Position numbers and translations under genes: made by a program. A model generated the notes under the pieces. That model was not told the origin of the DNA. It did no database searches and saw nothing but the letters and a program-made list of their open reading frames with translations. 64,000 nt of DNA, from assembly GCF_009834225.1 (NCBI RefSeq), contig NZ_CP047176.1:2046001-2110000 (forward strand), written 5' to 3'. Below are positions 1-9,183 of this stretch, piece by piece (position 1 is the stretch's first letter; each line of letters begins with the position of its first letter). This stretch comes from Rathayibacter sp. VKM Ac-2759 (GTDB lineage Bacteria; Actinomycetota; Actinomycetes; Actinomycetales; Microbacteriaceae).

Positions 1-2981
1 CGCGGCAGCAGCGCGATGGCGCGGTCGTCGGAGCCGCCGCCGACCTCCAGGGTGAGCTCGTACTCGCCGTCGGCCAGCTCCACGCCGCCGGCGGTGACCA
101 CGCCGTCCGTCTCGCTCCAGTCGCCGGACTTGGCGGCCCTGATCACCGTCTGCACGCCCTTGCCCAGGCGCGGGCCGGCGGCGCGCGCGTTGACCGAGAG
201 CCGCGAGGTGACGCCGTAGTCGGCGGCGCTGGATTCGACCATCGGCACGAGCACCACCTCCTTGACGTTCAGCTCGTCCCTGAGGATCGACTCGAACGGG
301 GCGAGCTCGTCCGCCTCCGCCACGACCACGGTGAGCCGGGCGAGCGGGAGCCGGACGCGAAGCCCGGCCTGCTTCCGCAGCGAGAGCGCGGTCGACGAGA
401 TGGCGCGCACGGCGTCCATCGCGTGCACGAGCTCCTCGTCGACCGGGAACTCGTCCGCGGTCGGCCAGTCGGCCAGGTGCACGCTGCGCCCGCCCGTGAG
501 GCCCTGCCAGATCTCCTCCGAGATCAGCGGGAGCAGCGGCGCGGCCACGCGGCACACCGTCTCGAGGACGGTGTAGAGCGTGTCGAACGCCTCGGAGCCG
601 TGGCCCTCGTCGTCGACGCCCTGCCAGAAGCGGTCGCGCGAGCGGCGCACGTACCAGTTGGTGAGCACGTCGGCGAAGTCGCGCAGGGCTGCCGCGGCGA
701 GGGTCGAGTCGAGCGACTCGAGGTGAGCGGTGAGCGTCTCGATCAGGTCGTGGGTCTTCGCCAGCAGGTAGCGGTCGAGCACGTCGCCGGAGTCGGTGCG
801 CCGGGTCGCGCGGTAGCCGCCCGCCCCGGACGCGTTGGCGTAGAGGGAGAAGAAGTACCACGTGTTCCACAGCGGCAGCAGCACCTGGCGGACGCCCTCG
901 CGGATGCCCTCCTCGGTGACGACGAGGTTGCCTCCTCGCAGCACGGGGCTCGACATCAGGAACCAGCGCATGGCGTCGGAGCCGTCGCGGTCGAAGACCT
1001 CGGCCACATCGGGGTAGTTGCGCAGCGACTTCGACATCTTCTGCCCGTCGTTGCCGAGGACGATGCCGTGGCTGACGACGTTGCGGAACGCGGGCCGGTC
1101 GAAGAGCGCGGTCGAGAGCACGTGCAGCGTGTAGAACCAGCCGCGGGTCTGCCCGATGTACTCGACGATGAAGTCGGCCGGGTTGTGCGAGTCGAACCAG
1201 TCGGCGTTCTCGAACGGGTAGTGCACCTGCGCGAACGGCATCGAGCCGGAGTCGAACCAGACGTCGAGGACGTCGCTGATCCGCCGCATGGTGGAGCGGC
1301 CGGTCGGGTCGTCGGGATTGGGCCGCGTGAGCTCGTCGATGAACGGTCGGTGCAGGTCGTCGGGTCGCACGCCGAAGTCGCGCTCGAGCTCGTCCAGCGA
1401 GCCGTACACGTCGATGCGCGGGTACTCGGGGTCGTCGCTCTTCCAGACCGGGATGGGCGAGCCGAAGTAGCGGTTGCGGCTGATCGACCAGTCGCGGGCG
1501 CCCGAGAGCCACTTGCCGAACTGGCCGTCCTTGACGTTGCCGGGCACCCAGGTGATCTCCTGGTTGAGCTCCTCCATCCGGTCGCGGATCGCGGTGACCC
1601 GGACGAACCAGCTCGAGACGGCCTTGTAGATCAGCGGATTGCGGCAGCGCCAGCAGTGGGGGTACGAGTGCTCGTAGCTCGCCTGGCGGAGGAGGCGGTG
1701 CTCGGCGCGCAGCAGCTGCGTGAGCGGCTTGTTCGCCTCGAAGACCTGGAGCCCCGCGACCTCGGCGATCTGGGGCAGGAAGCGCCCGCCGTCGTCGACG
1801 GAGATGATGACGGGGATGCCCGCCGCCTCGCACACCTTCTGGTCGTCCTCGCCGTAGGCGGGAGCCTGGTGCACGATGCCCGTGCCCTCGCTGGTCGTGA
1901 CGTAGTCGGCGACCAGGATGCGCCACGCGTTCTGCGTGCCCCACGCTTCGGTGTCGGCGTAGTGGTCCCAGAGGCGGTCGTAGCTCACGCCCTCGAGCTC
2001 CGCGCCGCGGTGCGTGCGCGAGACGGCGGCCAGAGCCCCCGCCGCGTCGGCGTAGCCCAGGTCCTTCGCGTAGGCGCCGACCTGGTCGATCGCGAGCAGG
2101 TACTCGGCGGCGAGCTCGCGCTCCTCCGGCTCGCCCTTGCCGTCGGCGGCGCCGTTCGGGCCGGCCGGGACGACCGCGTACTCGATCTCGGGGCCGACCG
2201 CGAGGGCCAGGTTCGTCGGGAGGGTCCACGGAGTCGTCGTCCACGCGAGCGCGCGCACCGCGGTCAGGCCGAGGGCCTCCGCCGTCTCGCCCACGAGCGG
2301 GAAGGTCACGGTGACCGTCTGGTCCTGGCGCATCTTGTAGACGTCGTCGTCCATCCGCAGCTCGTGGTTCGAGAGCGGGGTCTGGTCGCGCCAGCAGTAG
2401 GGCAGCACCCGGTGGCCCTCGTAGGCGAGGCCCTTGTCGTAGAGCTGCTTGAACGCCCAGATGACCGACTCCATGAAGGTGGGGTCGAGCGTCTTGTAGT
2501 CGTCGTCGAAGTCGACCCAGCGGGCCTGGCGGGTGACGTAGTCCTGCCACTCCCCCGTGTAGCGCAGCACCGACTCCTTCGCCGCGGCGTTGAACGCGGC
2601 GACGCCCATCTCCTCGATCTGCGACTTGTCGGTGATGCCGAGCTGCCGCTCCGCCTCGAGCTCGGCGGGCAGACCATGGGTGTCCCAGCCGAACCGGCGG
2701 TGCACCTGCTTGCCGCGCATCGTCTCGAAGCGCGGGAAGACGTCCTTCGCGTAGCCCGTCAGCAGGTGCCCGTAGTGCGGGAGTCCGTTCGCGAACGGCG
2801 GGCCGTCGTAGAACACCCACTCCGGAGCGCCCTCGCGGGCGCGGATCGACTCCTGGAAGGTGTCGTCGGCCTTCCAGTAGGCGAGGACCCGCTCCTCGAT
2901 CTCGGGGAAGCGCGGCGAGGCGCTCACTCCACGCCCGAAGGCGGAGTCTCGGCGGGCGGGCGGGGTCAGCGGATAGCTCAC
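1..2981 (-). CDS. ileS: Isoleucyl-tRNA synthetase, C-terminus truncated by the window edge
   Basis: Charges tRNA-Ile with isoleucine in the cytoplasm. About 993 residues are visible and the frame is still open at base 1, so the tRNA-binding C-terminus lies outside the window. The class I signatures are present: HYGH at residues 69-72 and KMSKS at 648-652, with the type II (eukaryote-like) context [14 protein letters not shown] after the second motif. The start is a GTG preceded by AGGAG seven to eight bases upstream; the next possible starts would cut the conserved N-terminal residues. It is transcribed divergently from a TetR gene and preceded by a T-box leader, which fits isoleucine-starvation control. 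Identity is secure. Confidence 0.97.
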   Translation of the reverse strand, partial: MSYPLTPPARRDSAFGRGVSASPRFPEIEERVLAYWKADDTFQESIRAREGAPEWVFYDGPPFANGLPHYGHLLTGYAKDVFPRFETMRGKQVHRRFGWDTHGLPAELEAERQLGITDKSQIEEMGVAAFNAAAKESVLRYTGEWQDYVTRQARWVDFDDDYKTLDPTFMESVIWAFKQLYDKGLAYEGHRVLPYCWRDQTPLSNHELRMDDDVYKMRQDQTVTVTFPLVGETAEALGLTAVRALAWTTTPWTLPTNLALAVGPEIEYAVVPAGPNGAADGKGEPEERELAAEYLLAIDQVGAYAKDLGYADAAGALAAVSRTHRGAELEGVSYDRLWDHYADTEAWGTQNAWRILVADYVTTSEGTGIVHQAPAYGEDDQKVCEAAGIPVIISVDDGGRFLPQIAEVAGLQVFEANKPLTQLLRAEHRLLRQASYEHSYPHCWRCRNPLIYKAVSSWFVRVTAIRDRMEELNQEITWVPGNVKDGQFGKWLSGARDWSISRNRYFGSPIPVWKSDDPEYPRIDVYGSLDELERDFGVRPDDLHRPFIDELTRPNPDDPTGRSTMRRISDVLDVWFDSGSMPFAQVHYPFENADWFDSHNPADFIVEYIGQTRGWFYTLHVLSTALFDRPAFRNVVSHGIVLGNDGQKMSKSLRNYPDVAEVFDRDGSDAMRWFLMSSPVLRGGNLVVTEEGIREGVRQVLLPLWNTWYFFSLYANASGAGGYRATRRTDSGDVLDRYLLAKTHDLIETLTAHLESLDSTLAAAALRDFADVLTNWYVRRSRDRFWQGVDDEGHGSEAFDTLYTVLETVCRVAAPLLPLISEEIWQGLTGGRSVHLADWPTADEFPVDEELVHAMDAVRAISSTALSLRKQAGLRVRLPLARLTVVVAEADELAPFESILRDELNVKEVVLVPMVESSAADYGVTSRLSVNARAAGPRLGKGVQTVIRAAKSGDWSETDGVVTAGGVELADGEYELTLEVGGGSDDRAIALLP

Positions 2982-3209
2982 GTGCGGTCTCCTGGCAATG
3001 ATGCTGGTCTGCACGAGGACGGCCCGCCCGGATCTTCAATCCCGGGCCGGGTCGCGGTACCACCTCGCTTGGTCCGCACAGCTCGCGCTGCGACGTTCCC
3101 ACTCGATCGGCTGTCACGGGCCGTACCCGTCCGGGTCTACTGGGCGGAGGCCGGGGCCCTCGCCGTTCTTCCGGAGACTCGCCGGTGATGGCCGGGTCGA
3201 TGTCGTCCA
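2982..3209 (-). promoter_or_regulatory. T-box riboswitch leader of ileS (translational, ultrashort Stem I)
   Basis: The leader contains the conserved T-box core GGTGGTACCGCG (3053-3064 read on the minus strand). Its UGGU bulge would pair with the ACCA end of uncharged tRNA-Ile. Near the 5' end a short stem carries an ATC isoleucine specifier at 3187-3189, followed by the purine-rich CTCCGGAAGAAC linker typical of actinobacterial ileS leaders with an ultrashort Stem I. A GC hairpin and the AGGAG ribosome site follow, with no terminator U-tract, so control is probably at translation. Uncharged tRNA-Ile should expose the ribosome site. The pairing that sequesters the ribosome site was not resolved by eye. 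Confidence 0.88.
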
Positions 3210-3215
3210 CCCGAT

Positions 3216-3221
3216 ATCGTA
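3216..3221 (-). promoter_or_regulatory. Putative -10 box of ileS leader (TACGAT)
   Basis: TACGAT lies about 7 bases before the presumed 5' end of the T-box leader. No good -35 is visible. Confidence 0.5.
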
Positions 3222-3252
3222 GCGCGTCGGCGGAGGCGGGGCAGGAGCGGTG

Positions 3253-3858
3253 ATGGCGCGGTCAGCAGCACGAGGACGGCCCCGGGCGTCCTCGCGATCG
3301 ATGCTCGAGGACGCGGCGCTCGACCTCTTCGTCGAGCAGAGCTACGCGGGGACCACGGTCGAGCAGATCGCCCAGCGCGCGGGAGTCTCGCGCAACACGT
3401 TCTTCAACTACTTCGAGTCCAAGAGCGACGTCTTCTGGGTGCTCGTCGACGACCGCCTCGCCGAGCTGCCGGAGGCGCTCGCCGCGGTCGATCCCTCGCT
3501 TCCGGTCATGCCGGCGCTCCGCGAGGCGCTGCTCGCGGTCGGGGCGGGCTTCGGGCCGTCGACAGTGCCCTGGGCGCTCACCCAGACGGAGCTGATCGGG
3601 AGCGTGCACGAGCTGCAGGCCTCCGCCCTCTCGCGGCTCGTGCGGCAGGCCGAGGTGGTCGCCGCGTTCGCCGAGCGGCGGTCCGCGCATCCGCTGCCCT
3701 CCCACCTCACCCGGGCGCTCGCGTACGCCGCCGTCGGCGCCGCCGTGGCCGCCGTGCAGGCCTGGGCCGCCGCAGGGCCCACCCGGGGAGAGCTCGTGCC
3801 CTACCTCGACGAGGCGCTCGCTCCGGTCTGCAGCGGCTTCGCGCCGATCGTCGGCTGA
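3253..3858 (+). CDS. TetR/AcrR-family transcriptional regulator
   Basis: A 201-residue one-component repressor. The N-terminal helix-turn-helix lies around residues 20-65, with the family pattern TTVEQIAQRAGVSRNTFFNYF. The C-terminal ligand domain is Ala-rich and gives no clue to the inducer. ATG at 3253 follows AGGAG by five bases; a GTG directly before it (3250) is the alternative. The gene is divergent from ileS and upstream of valS, so it has no obvious enzyme or pump partner here. Its target could be itself or a distant gene. Confidence 0.9.
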   Translation: MARSAARGRPRASSRSMLEDAALDLFVEQSYAGTTVEQIAQRAGVSRNTFFNYFESKSDVFWVLVDDRLAELPEALAAVDPSLPVMPALREALLAVGAGFGPSTVPWALTQTELIGSVHELQASALSRLVRQAEVVAAFAERRSAHPLPSHLTRALAYAAVGAAVAAVQAWAAAGPTRGELVPYLDEALAPVCSGFAPIVG

Positions 3859-3894
3859 GCCCCTCCCCGACCGGAACCGGGCCGCTCCCCGCGT

Positions 3895-3900
3895 AGAATC
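3895..3900 (+). promoter_or_regulatory. Putative -10 box of valS (TAGAAT)
   Basis: TAGAAT would give a transcript with a leader of about 80 nt before the valS ATG. I see no T-box core in that leader, unlike ileS. Confidence 0.45.
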
Positions 3901-3989
3901 GACGCGGCCGTCGAGCGATCCCGCTCCAGCGCCGCCATCCAGGCATCATCACCACCGACACGGTGCCGCCCATATCGAACCGGAGAACC

Positions 3990-6536
3990 ATGACTTCCGC
4001 CGCGCAGATCCCCGCCAAGCCCGCCCTCGAGGGGCTCGAGAGCAAGTGGGGCCTCGTCTGGCAGACCGACGGCACCTACCGGTTCGACCGCACCGGCCTC
4101 ACCCGCGACGACGTCTACTCGATCGACACGCCGCCGCCCACCGCCTCGGGCTCGCTGCACATCGGCCACGTCTTCTCGTACACGCACACCGACGTCGTCG
4201 CACGGTTCCAGCGGATGCGCGGCCGGAGCGTCTTCTACCCGATGGGCTGGGACGACAACGGGCTCCCCACCGAGCGCCGCGTGCAGAACTACTACGGGGT
4301 CCGCTGCGACCCGACACTCCCCTACGAGGCCGGATTCACGCCTCCGTTCGAGGGCGGCGACAACAAGAGCAGCAAGGCGGCCGATCAGAAGCCGATCTCG
4401 CGCCGCAACTTCATCGAGCTGTGCGAGCGGCTGACAGTCGAGGACGAGAAGCAGTTCGAGGACCTCTGGCGCACCCTCGGGCTCTCTGTCGACTGGACGC
4501 AGAGCTACCGCACCATCGGCGAGGAGTCGCAGGCCGCCTCCCAGCGGGCGTTCCTGCGCAACCTCGCCCGCGGCGAGGCGTATCAGGCCCAGGCCCCGAC
4601 CCTGTGGGACATCACGTTCCGCACCGCCGTCGCCCAGGCCGAGCTGGAGGACAAGGACCAGCCCGGCGCCTACCACCGCATCGCCTTCCACGGCGCGGAG
4701 GACGTCTTCATCGAGACCACGCGGCCCGAGCTCCTCCCCGCCTGCGTCGCCCTCGTCGCCCACCCCGACGACGAGCGCTACCAGGCCCTCTTCGGCACCA
4801 CGGTGCGCACTCCGCTCTTCGACGTCGAGGTGCCGGTGCTCGCGCACCACCTCGCGCAGAAGGACAAGGGCTCGGGCATCGCGATGATCTGCACCTTCGG
4901 CGACGTCACCGACGTCGTCTGGTGGCGCGAACTCGACCTCCCCAACCGCGCGATCCTCGGCTTCGACGGCCGGATCATCTCAGAGGCGCCGGCCGCCATC
5001 ACGAGCGAGAGCGGCCGCGCGGCCTACGAGCAGCTCACCGGCAAGACCGTGTTCTCGGCCAAGCAGGCCGTCGTCGCGCTCCTGAAGGAGTCGGGCGAGA
5101 TGGTCGGCGACCCCCGGCCGATCACCCACCAGGTCAAGTTCTTCGAGAAGGGCGACAAGCCGCTCGAGATCGTCTCGACCCGCCAGTGGTACATCACCAA
5201 CGGCGCCCGGGACGCAGGGCTCAAGGAGCGCCTGCTCGAGCTCGGCCGCGACGTGCGCTTCGTGCCCGAGTTCATGCGGGTCCGCTACGAGAACTGGGTC
5301 AACGGCCTCTCCGGCGACTGGCTGATCTCGCGCCAGCGCTTCTTCGGCGTGCCGATCCCGGTCTGGTACCCGCTCGACCGCGACGGCAACCCGGTCTTCG
5401 ACTCCCCGCTCGTCCCCGACGAGTCGGCGCTGCCGGTCGACCCCTCCTCCGACGCGGCGCCCGGCTACTCGGAGGAGCAGCGCGGCGTGCCCGGCGGCTT
5501 CCAGGGCGAGCTCGACGTGATGGACACCTGGGCGACCTCGTCGCTCACCCCGCAGCTCGCCGGCGGCTGGGAGCGCGACCCGGAGCTCTGGGACCTCGTC
5601 GCCCCGTACGACCTGCGCCCCCAGGGCCAGGACATCATCCGCACGTGGCTGTTCTCGACCCTCCTGCGCTCGCAGCTCGAGGACGGCCGTGCCCCGTGGC
5701 GCAACGCGACCGTCTCGGGGTTCATCGTCGACCCCGACCGCAAGAAGATGTCGAAGTCGAAGGGCAACGTCGTGACGCCGGCCGGCATGCTCGAGCAGCA
5801 CGGCTCGGACGCGGTCCGCTACTGGGCCGCCTCCTCGCGCCTGGGCACCGACGCGGCGTTCGACCCGCAGAACCCGACGCAGATCAAGATCGGCCGGCGC
5901 CTCGCGATCAAGGTGCTCAACGCGGCCAAGTTCATCCACGGATTCGCCCTGCCCGAGGGCGCCCCGATCACCGATCCGCTCGACCTGAGCATGCTCGCGA
6001 CACTCGACCGGGTCGTGGCGGAGGCGACGACCGCCCTCGAGAACTACGACCACGCCCGCGCGCTCGAGATCACCGAGGCCTTCTTCTGGACCTTCTGCGA
6101 CGACTACCTCGAGCTGGTCAAGGAGCGCGCCTACGGCGAGGACGGCGCGTCGGCGGCCGCCGCGCTGCACCTGGCGCTCGACGTGCTGCTGCGCCTGTTC
6201 GCGCCGTTCATCCCCTTCGCGACGGAGGAGACCTGGTCGTGGTCGCACGAGGGCTCGGTGCACGTGCAGCCGTGGCCGGAGGCGGGCGGCCTCGGAGGCG
6301 ACCCGGTCGTGCTCACAGCGGCCAGCTCGGTGCTCACCGCCGTGCGGCGCGCGAAGACCGACGCGAAGGCCTCGCAGAAGACGCCGGCGCGCCGGGCGGT
6401 CGTGACGGCCCCCGCCGAGCTGGTGGCGCCGCTGCGGCTCGCGGCGGCCGACCTCGCCGCGGTCGGCCGGATCGCGGAGCTCGAGGTCGTCGACGGTGCG
6501 ACACTGGCCGTCGAGATCGAGCTCGAGACCGAGTAG
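3990..6536 (+). CDS. valS: Valyl-tRNA synthetase
   Basis: Attaches valine to tRNA-Val. The 848-residue protein has HIGH at residues 57-60 (in GSLHIGHVFS) and KMSKS at 586-590 (in KKMSKSKGN), with the editing domain between them. It is shorter than the roughly 950-residue Escherichia coli enzyme and lacks a long C-terminal coiled coil, as is usual in Microbacteriaceae. ATG 3990 was chosen over an in-frame start at 3963 because GGAG sits four bases upstream and the protein then begins MTSAAQIPAK. A strong hairpin follows the stop. The gene stands alone with its own promoter. Confidence 0.97.
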   Translation: MTSAAQIPAKPALEGLESKWGLVWQTDGTYRFDRTGLTRDDVYSIDTPPPTASGSLHIGHVFSYTHTDVVARFQRMRGRSVFYPMGWDDNGLPTERRVQNYYGVRCDPTLPYEAGFTPPFEGGDNKSSKAADQKPISRRNFIELCERLTVEDEKQFEDLWRTLGLSVDWTQSYRTIGEESQAASQRAFLRNLARGEAYQAQAPTLWDITFRTAVAQAELEDKDQPGAYHRIAFHGAEDVFIETTRPELLPACVALVAHPDDERYQALFGTTVRTPLFDVEVPVLAHHLAQKDKGSGIAMICTFGDVTDVVWWRELDLPNRAILGFDGRIISEAPAAITSESGRAAYEQLTGKTVFSAKQAVVALLKESGEMVGDPRPITHQVKFFEKGDKPLEIVSTRQWYITNGARDAGLKERLLELGRDVRFVPEFMRVRYENWVNGLSGDWLISRQRFFGVPIPVWYPLDRDGNPVFDSPLVPDESALPVDPSSDAAPGYSEEQRGVPGGFQGELDVMDTWATSSLTPQLAGGWERDPELWDLVAPYDLRPQGQDIIRTWLFSTLLRSQLEDGRAPWRNATVSGFIVDPDRKKMSKSKGNVVTPAGMLEQHGSDAVRYWAASSRLGTDAAFDPQNPTQIKIGRRLAIKVLNAAKFIHGFALPEGAPITDPLDLSMLATLDRVVAEATTALENYDHARALEITEAFFWTFCDDYLELVKERAYGEDGASAAAALHLALDVLLRLFAPFIPFATEETWSWSHEGSVHVQPWPEAGGLGGDPVVLTAASSVLTAVRRAKTDAKASQKTPARRAVVTAPAELVAPLRLAAADLAAVGRIAELEVVDGATLAVEIELETE

Positions 6537-6542
6537 TCCCTC

Positions 6543-6571
6543 GCGAGGGGCCGCCCGGAGCGGTCCCTCGC
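6543..6571 (+). terminator. Hairpin after valS
   Basis: A 12-bp GC-rich stem with a CCGGA loop lies just after the valS stop, without a T-tract, as is common for terminators in this GC range. It sits 29 bp before the next start, so it may attenuate read-through into the small downstream gene. Confidence 0.65.
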
Positions 6572-6599
6572 CCGATCGACCTGACGAGAGGAACCCCCG

Positions 6600-6869
6600 A
6601 TGCAGCTCGGAACCCGCTGGCCCGTCGGCCAGCAGCCGCCGCACACCCTGCCCGAGATCGTGGTGACCGCGATCCGCGACGTCGAGGAGGAGCTGGGCTC
6701 CTCCGGCACCGACGCCACCGACTGGCGCTGGCAGCTGACCTGGCTCGAGGGCAAGCCGGTGCTCGAGCTCGACGACGGCACGACGATCACGTACAAGCCC
6801 GACGAGGACGCGGCGTACATCACGCAGCCGCAGGGCCGCGTCGAGGGCGAGGACGACGACTGGGGCTGA
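6600..6869 (+). CDS. Small conserved hypothetical protein (89 aa)
   Basis: An acidic 89-residue protein with no signal peptide or membrane segment. The middle (residues 38-75) reads like a small beta-rich domain (WQLTWLEGKPVLELDDG), and the end is a run of Glu and Asp. ATG 6600 follows GAGAGGAA at good spacing. It lies downstream of valS behind a hairpin and could be partly co-transcribed with it. I recognise this as a typical short actinobacterial protein but cannot name a function. Confidence 0.75.
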   Translation: MQLGTRWPVGQQPPHTLPEIVVTAIRDVEEELGSSGTDATDWRWQLTWLEGKPVLELDDGTTITYKPDEDAAYITQPQGRVEGEDDDWG

Positions 6870-6915
6870 GGAGCCGTCTCGCCGCGGCACCATCGACTGC
6901 CGGCGTCACCGTGCC

Positions 6916-6949
6916 GGTCGAGCAGCCCCGCAGGGGCGTATCGAGACCC
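6916..6949. repeat. Extragenic palindrome, left copy
   Basis: Read on the minus strand it runs GGTCTCGATACGCC, then a CCTGCGG core, then GGCTGCTCGACC. This matches a family of dispersed GC-rich palindromes common between genes in Microbacteriaceae. It forms an inverted pair with the degenerate copy at 6998-7038. Confidence 0.6.
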
Positions 6950-6997
6950 ACTGGCACCAGCGCGCCGGCTGACGAGCCGGGCCCGCTGACGTCGGTG

Positions 6998-7038
6998 GAC
7001 CTCGACACGCCCGCTTCGCGGGCTCGACGATCAGCAGG
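6998..7038. repeat. Extragenic palindrome, right copy in opposite orientation
   Basis: A degenerate copy of the 6916-6949 element on the plus strand: GACCTCGACACGCC, a GCTTCGC core, then GGCTCGACGATCAGC. The two copies face each other across about 50 bp, resembling a REP pair. Together they occupy most of the 250-bp gap between the small gene and the M3 peptidase. Confidence 0.55.
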
Positions 7039-7119
7039 CACGTGCAGTGGATCGAACGCGCATCCCCTGTCGGCACTCACGTCGGCGGCCGCGAGACCGG
7101 ACGCCCTTAGGCTCGCAGG

Positions 7120-9183
7120 ATGAGCGCCTCAGACACCGTCGCCGTCCTGCTCGAGCCGAGCACTCTGCCGCACGGGCTGCCCGACTTCGCCGCGGTCGAC
7201 CCGGACGCATACCGTCCGGCGTTCGAGGAGGCGCTGCGCCGCCACCGGGCCGAGATCGAGACGATCGCCGGCTCCCCCGACGAGCCCACGATCGAGAACA
7301 CCCTCGTCGCGCTCGAGCGCTCCGGCCGCGCGCTCCGCCGCGTGAGCGCCGTCTTCTTCACGGTCAGCGCCTCCGACCGCACCGAGCTCACCGATGCGCT
7401 CGAGGCGGAGCTGGCGCCGCTGCTCTCGGCGCACGACGACGCGATCACGCTCGATCCGCGACTCGTGTCGCGCCTGCGCGCCCTGGCCGACCGCGCGCCG
7501 TCCCTCGATCTGGACGCCGAGACCGCCTACCTCCTCGAGCGCGTGCTGACCCGCTTCGAGCGGGCCGGCGCCCTGCTCGACGATGCGGGGAAGTCGCGGC
7601 TGAGCGCGCTCAACGAGCAGCTCTCGACCCTGACCACCCGCTTCGAGAAGAACCTGCTGGCCGAGACCAACGAGCGCGCGGTGCTGCTCGACTCCGCCGC
7701 CGAGCTCGACGGTCTCGACGAGTCCGAGATCGCCGCGGCCGCCCGCGCCGCCGCTGACCGGGGAGCGGAGGGCCACCTGGTGACCCTCCCCCTCTACTCG
7801 GGCCACCCGTGGCTGGCGAGGCTCCGCGACCGCGGCGTCCGCGAGCGGATCCTGCGCGCCTCCGTCGGCCGTGCGGGCGAGGGAGGCGCGCACGACAACC
7901 GCGAGGTCCTCCAACGGATCGCCGCCCTCCGCGCCGAGCGGGCGCAGCTGCTCGGCTCCGCCTCGCACGCCCACTTCGTGATCTCGGGCCAGACGGCGGG
8001 CTCCCCCGAGCGCGTCCGCAGCCTCCTCGAGGAGCTCGCCGCTCCGGCCTCGCGGAACGTGCGCGCCGAGCTCGGGCGGATGCAGGAGCTCGCGGACGCC
8101 GACCAGGACGCGGCGGGCGCCGCGCGGTTCCCGATCGAGGCCTGGGACCGCGCGTACTACGAGGAGCGCGTCAGGGCCGCGAGCTACAGCGTGGACTCCA
8201 GTGCGCTGCGGCCCTACTTCGAGCTCGAGCGCGTGCTCCGCGAGGGCGTCTTCGCCGCCGCACAGGGCCTCTACGGCGTCCGCTTCGAGGAGCGCGGCGG
8301 TCTCGTCGGCTACAGCGCGCACGTCCGCGTCTTCGAGGTGCTCGAGGAGGACGGCACGCCGCTCGGACTCTTCCTGTTCGACCCGTTCACCCGCGACTCC
8401 AAGCGGGGCGGTGCCTGGATGAACTCGCTCGCGACCCGCACGACGCTGCTCGGCGACTCCGCGGTGGTCGTCAACAACCTCAACATCAGCGACCCCGGAC
8501 CCGGCCGCCCCGCCCTGCTCAGCATCGACGAGGTCGAGACGCTCTTCCACGAGTTCGGCCACGCCCTGCACGGGCTCTTCGCGACGACCCGCTACCCGCG
8601 CTTCGGCGGAACGAGCGTGTTCCGCGACTTCGTCGAGTTCCCGAGCCAGGTGAACGAGATGTGGGTGCGCTGGCCGTCGCTGCTCCCGCTGTACGCGCGG
8701 CACGTCGAGACCGGCGAGCCGCTGCCCGCCGAGACCGTCGCCCGGCTCGAGGCCGCCGCGCTGTGGGGCGAGGGCTTCGCGACCGCGGAGTACCTCGCCT
8801 CCGCTCTGCTCGATCTCGCCTGGCACGAGCTCGAGGCCCCGGTGGCCGAGCGGGACGTCGCCGCCTTCGAGTCGACCGTGCTGGAGCGGGCGGGTCTGCT
8901 CCTGCCCGCCGTCCCTCCGCGGTACCGCAGCAGCTACTTCGCGCACGTGTTCTCGGGCGGCTACTCCGCCGGCTACTACTCCTACATCTGGAGCGAGATC
9001 CTCGACGCCGACACCGTCGAGTGGTTCGCCGAGAACGGCGGACTCGACCGTGCGGCCGGCGAGCGGTTCCGCCGGATGATCCTCGGCATCGGCGGCTCGC
9101 GCGACCCGCTCGCCGCCTACCGCGAGTTCCGCGGGCGCGATGCCCGCACCGAGCCGCTCCTGCGGCGCCGCGGTCTCGCCTGA
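7120..9183 (+). CDS. dcp: M3-family metallopeptidase (peptidyl-dipeptidase Dcp type)
   Basis: A cytoplasmic zinc peptidase of 687 residues that trims short peptides, probably products of Clp and other proteases. The M3 zinc site HEFGH is at residues 477-481 within TLFHEFGHALHGLF, and the third ligand lies in the following FVEFPSQVNEMW segment. The length is normal for Dcp or oligopeptidase A. TAGGCT at 7108-7113 ends only six bases before the ATG, so the mRNA is probably leaderless. The gene ends exactly where the convergent BenE gene ends. Dcp rather than oligopeptidase A is a family-level judgement. Confidence 0.92.
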   Translation: MSASDTVAVLLEPSTLPHGLPDFAAVDPDAYRPAFEEALRRHRAEIETIAGSPDEPTIENTLVALERSGRALRRVSAVFFTVSASDRTELTDALEAELAPLLSAHDDAITLDPRLVSRLRALADRAPSLDLDAETAYLLERVLTRFERAGALLDDAGKSRLSALNEQLSTLTTRFEKNLLAETNERAVLLDSAAELDGLDESEIAAAARAAADRGAEGHLVTLPLYSGHPWLARLRDRGVRERILRASVGRAGEGGAHDNREVLQRIAALRAERAQLLGSASHAHFVISGQTAGSPERVRSLLEELAAPASRNVRAELGRMQELADADQDAAGAARFPIEAWDRAYYEERVRAASYSVDSSALRPYFELERVLREGVFAAAQGLYGVRFEERGGLVGYSAHVRVFEVLEEDGTPLGLFLFDPFTRDSKRGGAWMNSLATRTTLLGDSAVVVNNLNISDPGPGRPALLSIDEVETLFHEFGHALHGLFATTRYPRFGGTSVFRDFVEFPSQVNEMWVRWPSLLPLYARHVETGEPLPAETVARLEAAALWGEGFATAEYLASALLDLAWHELEAPVAERDVAAFESTVLERAGLLLPAVPPRYRSSYFAHVFSGGYSAGYYSYIWSEILDADTVEWFAENGGLDRAAGERFRRMILGIGGSRDPLAAYREFRGRDARTEPLLRRRGLA

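Noticed and set aside
423..3188. Very long plus-strand open frame opposite ileS
   Set aside because: It is the antisense of a clear IleS; its translation is Arg/Val/Glu-rich with no domain, as expected for high-GC antisense frames.
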